From positions 1 to 5,483 of the forward strand of contig JAJYAH010000531.1 in assembly GCA_021779635.1 (NCBI GenBank): DNA of 5,483 nt, written 5' to 3'. The DNA is from Pseudomonadota bacterium (GTDB lineage Bacteria; Pseudomonadota; Alphaproteobacteria; Rhizobiales; Xanthobacteraceae). The notes under the pieces are model-generated. The model made no database searches. It worked only from the letters and a program-made list of their open reading frames with translations, and was not told the DNA's origin. Positions 5,054 through 5,483 of this stretch are shown piece by piece; the stretch's first letter is position 1; each line of letters begins with the position of its first letter. A program made the translations under genes and the position numbers.

Positions 5054-5483
5054 TCACAGGCCCCATCTTCGCGTGAACCAGACCTTCACCAGGTGCGTGA
5101 GCACCGCGTAACTTGCGATCATTGCCGCGACCAGCGGCCAGTACTGCCATGGTAGGGGCACGAAGCCGAGCGCCGATCCGGCCCAGGTGAAGGGGAGCGT
5201 CATCCCGATCGTGCAAACAATCACCGTCGTCGTGATGAGCGACGGGCTTGCATGGCTCTCGATAAACGGAATTCTCGCGGTCCTGATGACGTGAATGATC
5301 AGCGTCTGCGTCAACAGCGATTCGACAAACCAGCCGGTCTGGAACGAGTGCGGATTATTCCAGGCATCGAAGACATAAAGCATCATTGCATAGGTCGCAT
5401 AATCGAATATCGAGCTCATCGGTCCGATAAAGACCATGAATTTGAAGACATTGCCGATGTCCCATTTCCGCGGTGAGGCCAAG
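5054..5483 (-). CDS. mgtA: Magnesium-translocating P-type ATPase, C-terminal part (MgtA/MgtB type)
   Basis: These are the last 142 residues of a P3B-type ATPase, which imports Mg2+ across the inner membrane using ATP; full-length proteins are about 900 residues. The frame is open at the right window edge, so the phosphorylation and nucleotide-binding domains lie outside. The first visible residues, LASPRKWDIGNVF, are interior sequence and not a start. The part seen is the terminal membrane domain. KFMVFIGPMSSIFDYATY is followed by the family hallmark FQTGWFVESLLTQTLIIHVI. Next come a helix over TTTVIVCTIGMTLPF and GFVPLP, then a final helix ending LTHLVKVWFTRRWG. The spacing and end match MgtA/MgtB with no truncation. 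Whether it is MgtA or MgtB cannot be decided here. Its leader, where Mg2+ control would act, is not in the window. Confidence 0.92.
   Translation of the reverse strand, partial: LASPRKWDIGNVFKFMVFIGPMSSIFDYATYAMMLYVFDAWNNPHSFQTGWFVESLLTQTLIIHVIRTARIPFIESHASPSLITTTVIVCTIGMTLPFTWAGSALGFVPLPWQYWPLVAAMIASYAVLTHLVKVWFTRRWGL

Noticed and set aside
4440..5216. Long minus-strand open frame (258 codons) over the two small plus-strand genes and the end of the ATPase gene
   Set aside because: It overlaps three better-supported genes and its translation is an Ala/Arg/Gly-rich mix without a recognisable domain. Long antisense frames are expected in GC-rich DNA.

Overview
The window looks like chromosomal DNA of an alphaproteobacterium of the order Hyphomicrobiales, probably Bradyrhizobium or a close relative. 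It is GC-rich. It carries several small conserved proteins of the kind that are common in that group. One promoter fits the group's general-stress (sigma-EcfG) consensus exactly. The taxonomic call is recognition from sequence style and was not checked by any search.

Layout, left to right. (1) A small conserved hypothetical gene (+, 167-433) converges on a small basic DUF3606-like gene (-, 474-659), with a strong GC hairpin between their stop codons. The DUF3606-like gene has a textbook EcfG promoter, GGAAC-N17-CGTT, on the minus strand at 716-691. (2) A LigD-type ATP-dependent DNA ligase (+, 770-1681) is broken by a nonsense codon and two frameshifting deletions. (3) A near-perfect terminator hairpin (1718-1746) separates it from a convergent CsbD-family stress gene (-, 1767-1946). 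(4) A membrane-anchored alpha/beta hydrolase (+, 2173-3195) is followed after 74 bases by a formate/nitrite transporter (FNT) family protein (+, 3270-4139). (5) About 325 bases hold no convincing gene. Two small hypothetical genes follow in tandem (+, 4465-4682 and 4689-4934). The first appears to carry a one-base frameshift near its start. (6) The C-terminal 142 residues of a P-type Mg2+-importing ATPase (MgtA/MgtB type) enter from the right edge on the minus strand (5483-5054).

The common thread is stress physiology: a GSR-type promoter, a DUF3606-like protein, a CsbD protein, remains of an end-joining-type ligase, and a transporter next to a hydrolase. This resembles the gene-poor accessory stress clusters seen in rhizobial genomes. 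Grouping them functionally is inference. I see no phage, transposon, CRISPR, tRNA or rRNA. I do not find a convincing new biological system. The items most worth checking are the multiply broken ligase, the exact EcfG promoter and the frameshifted small gene. Those lesions also leave open the possibility of base-calling or assembly errors.
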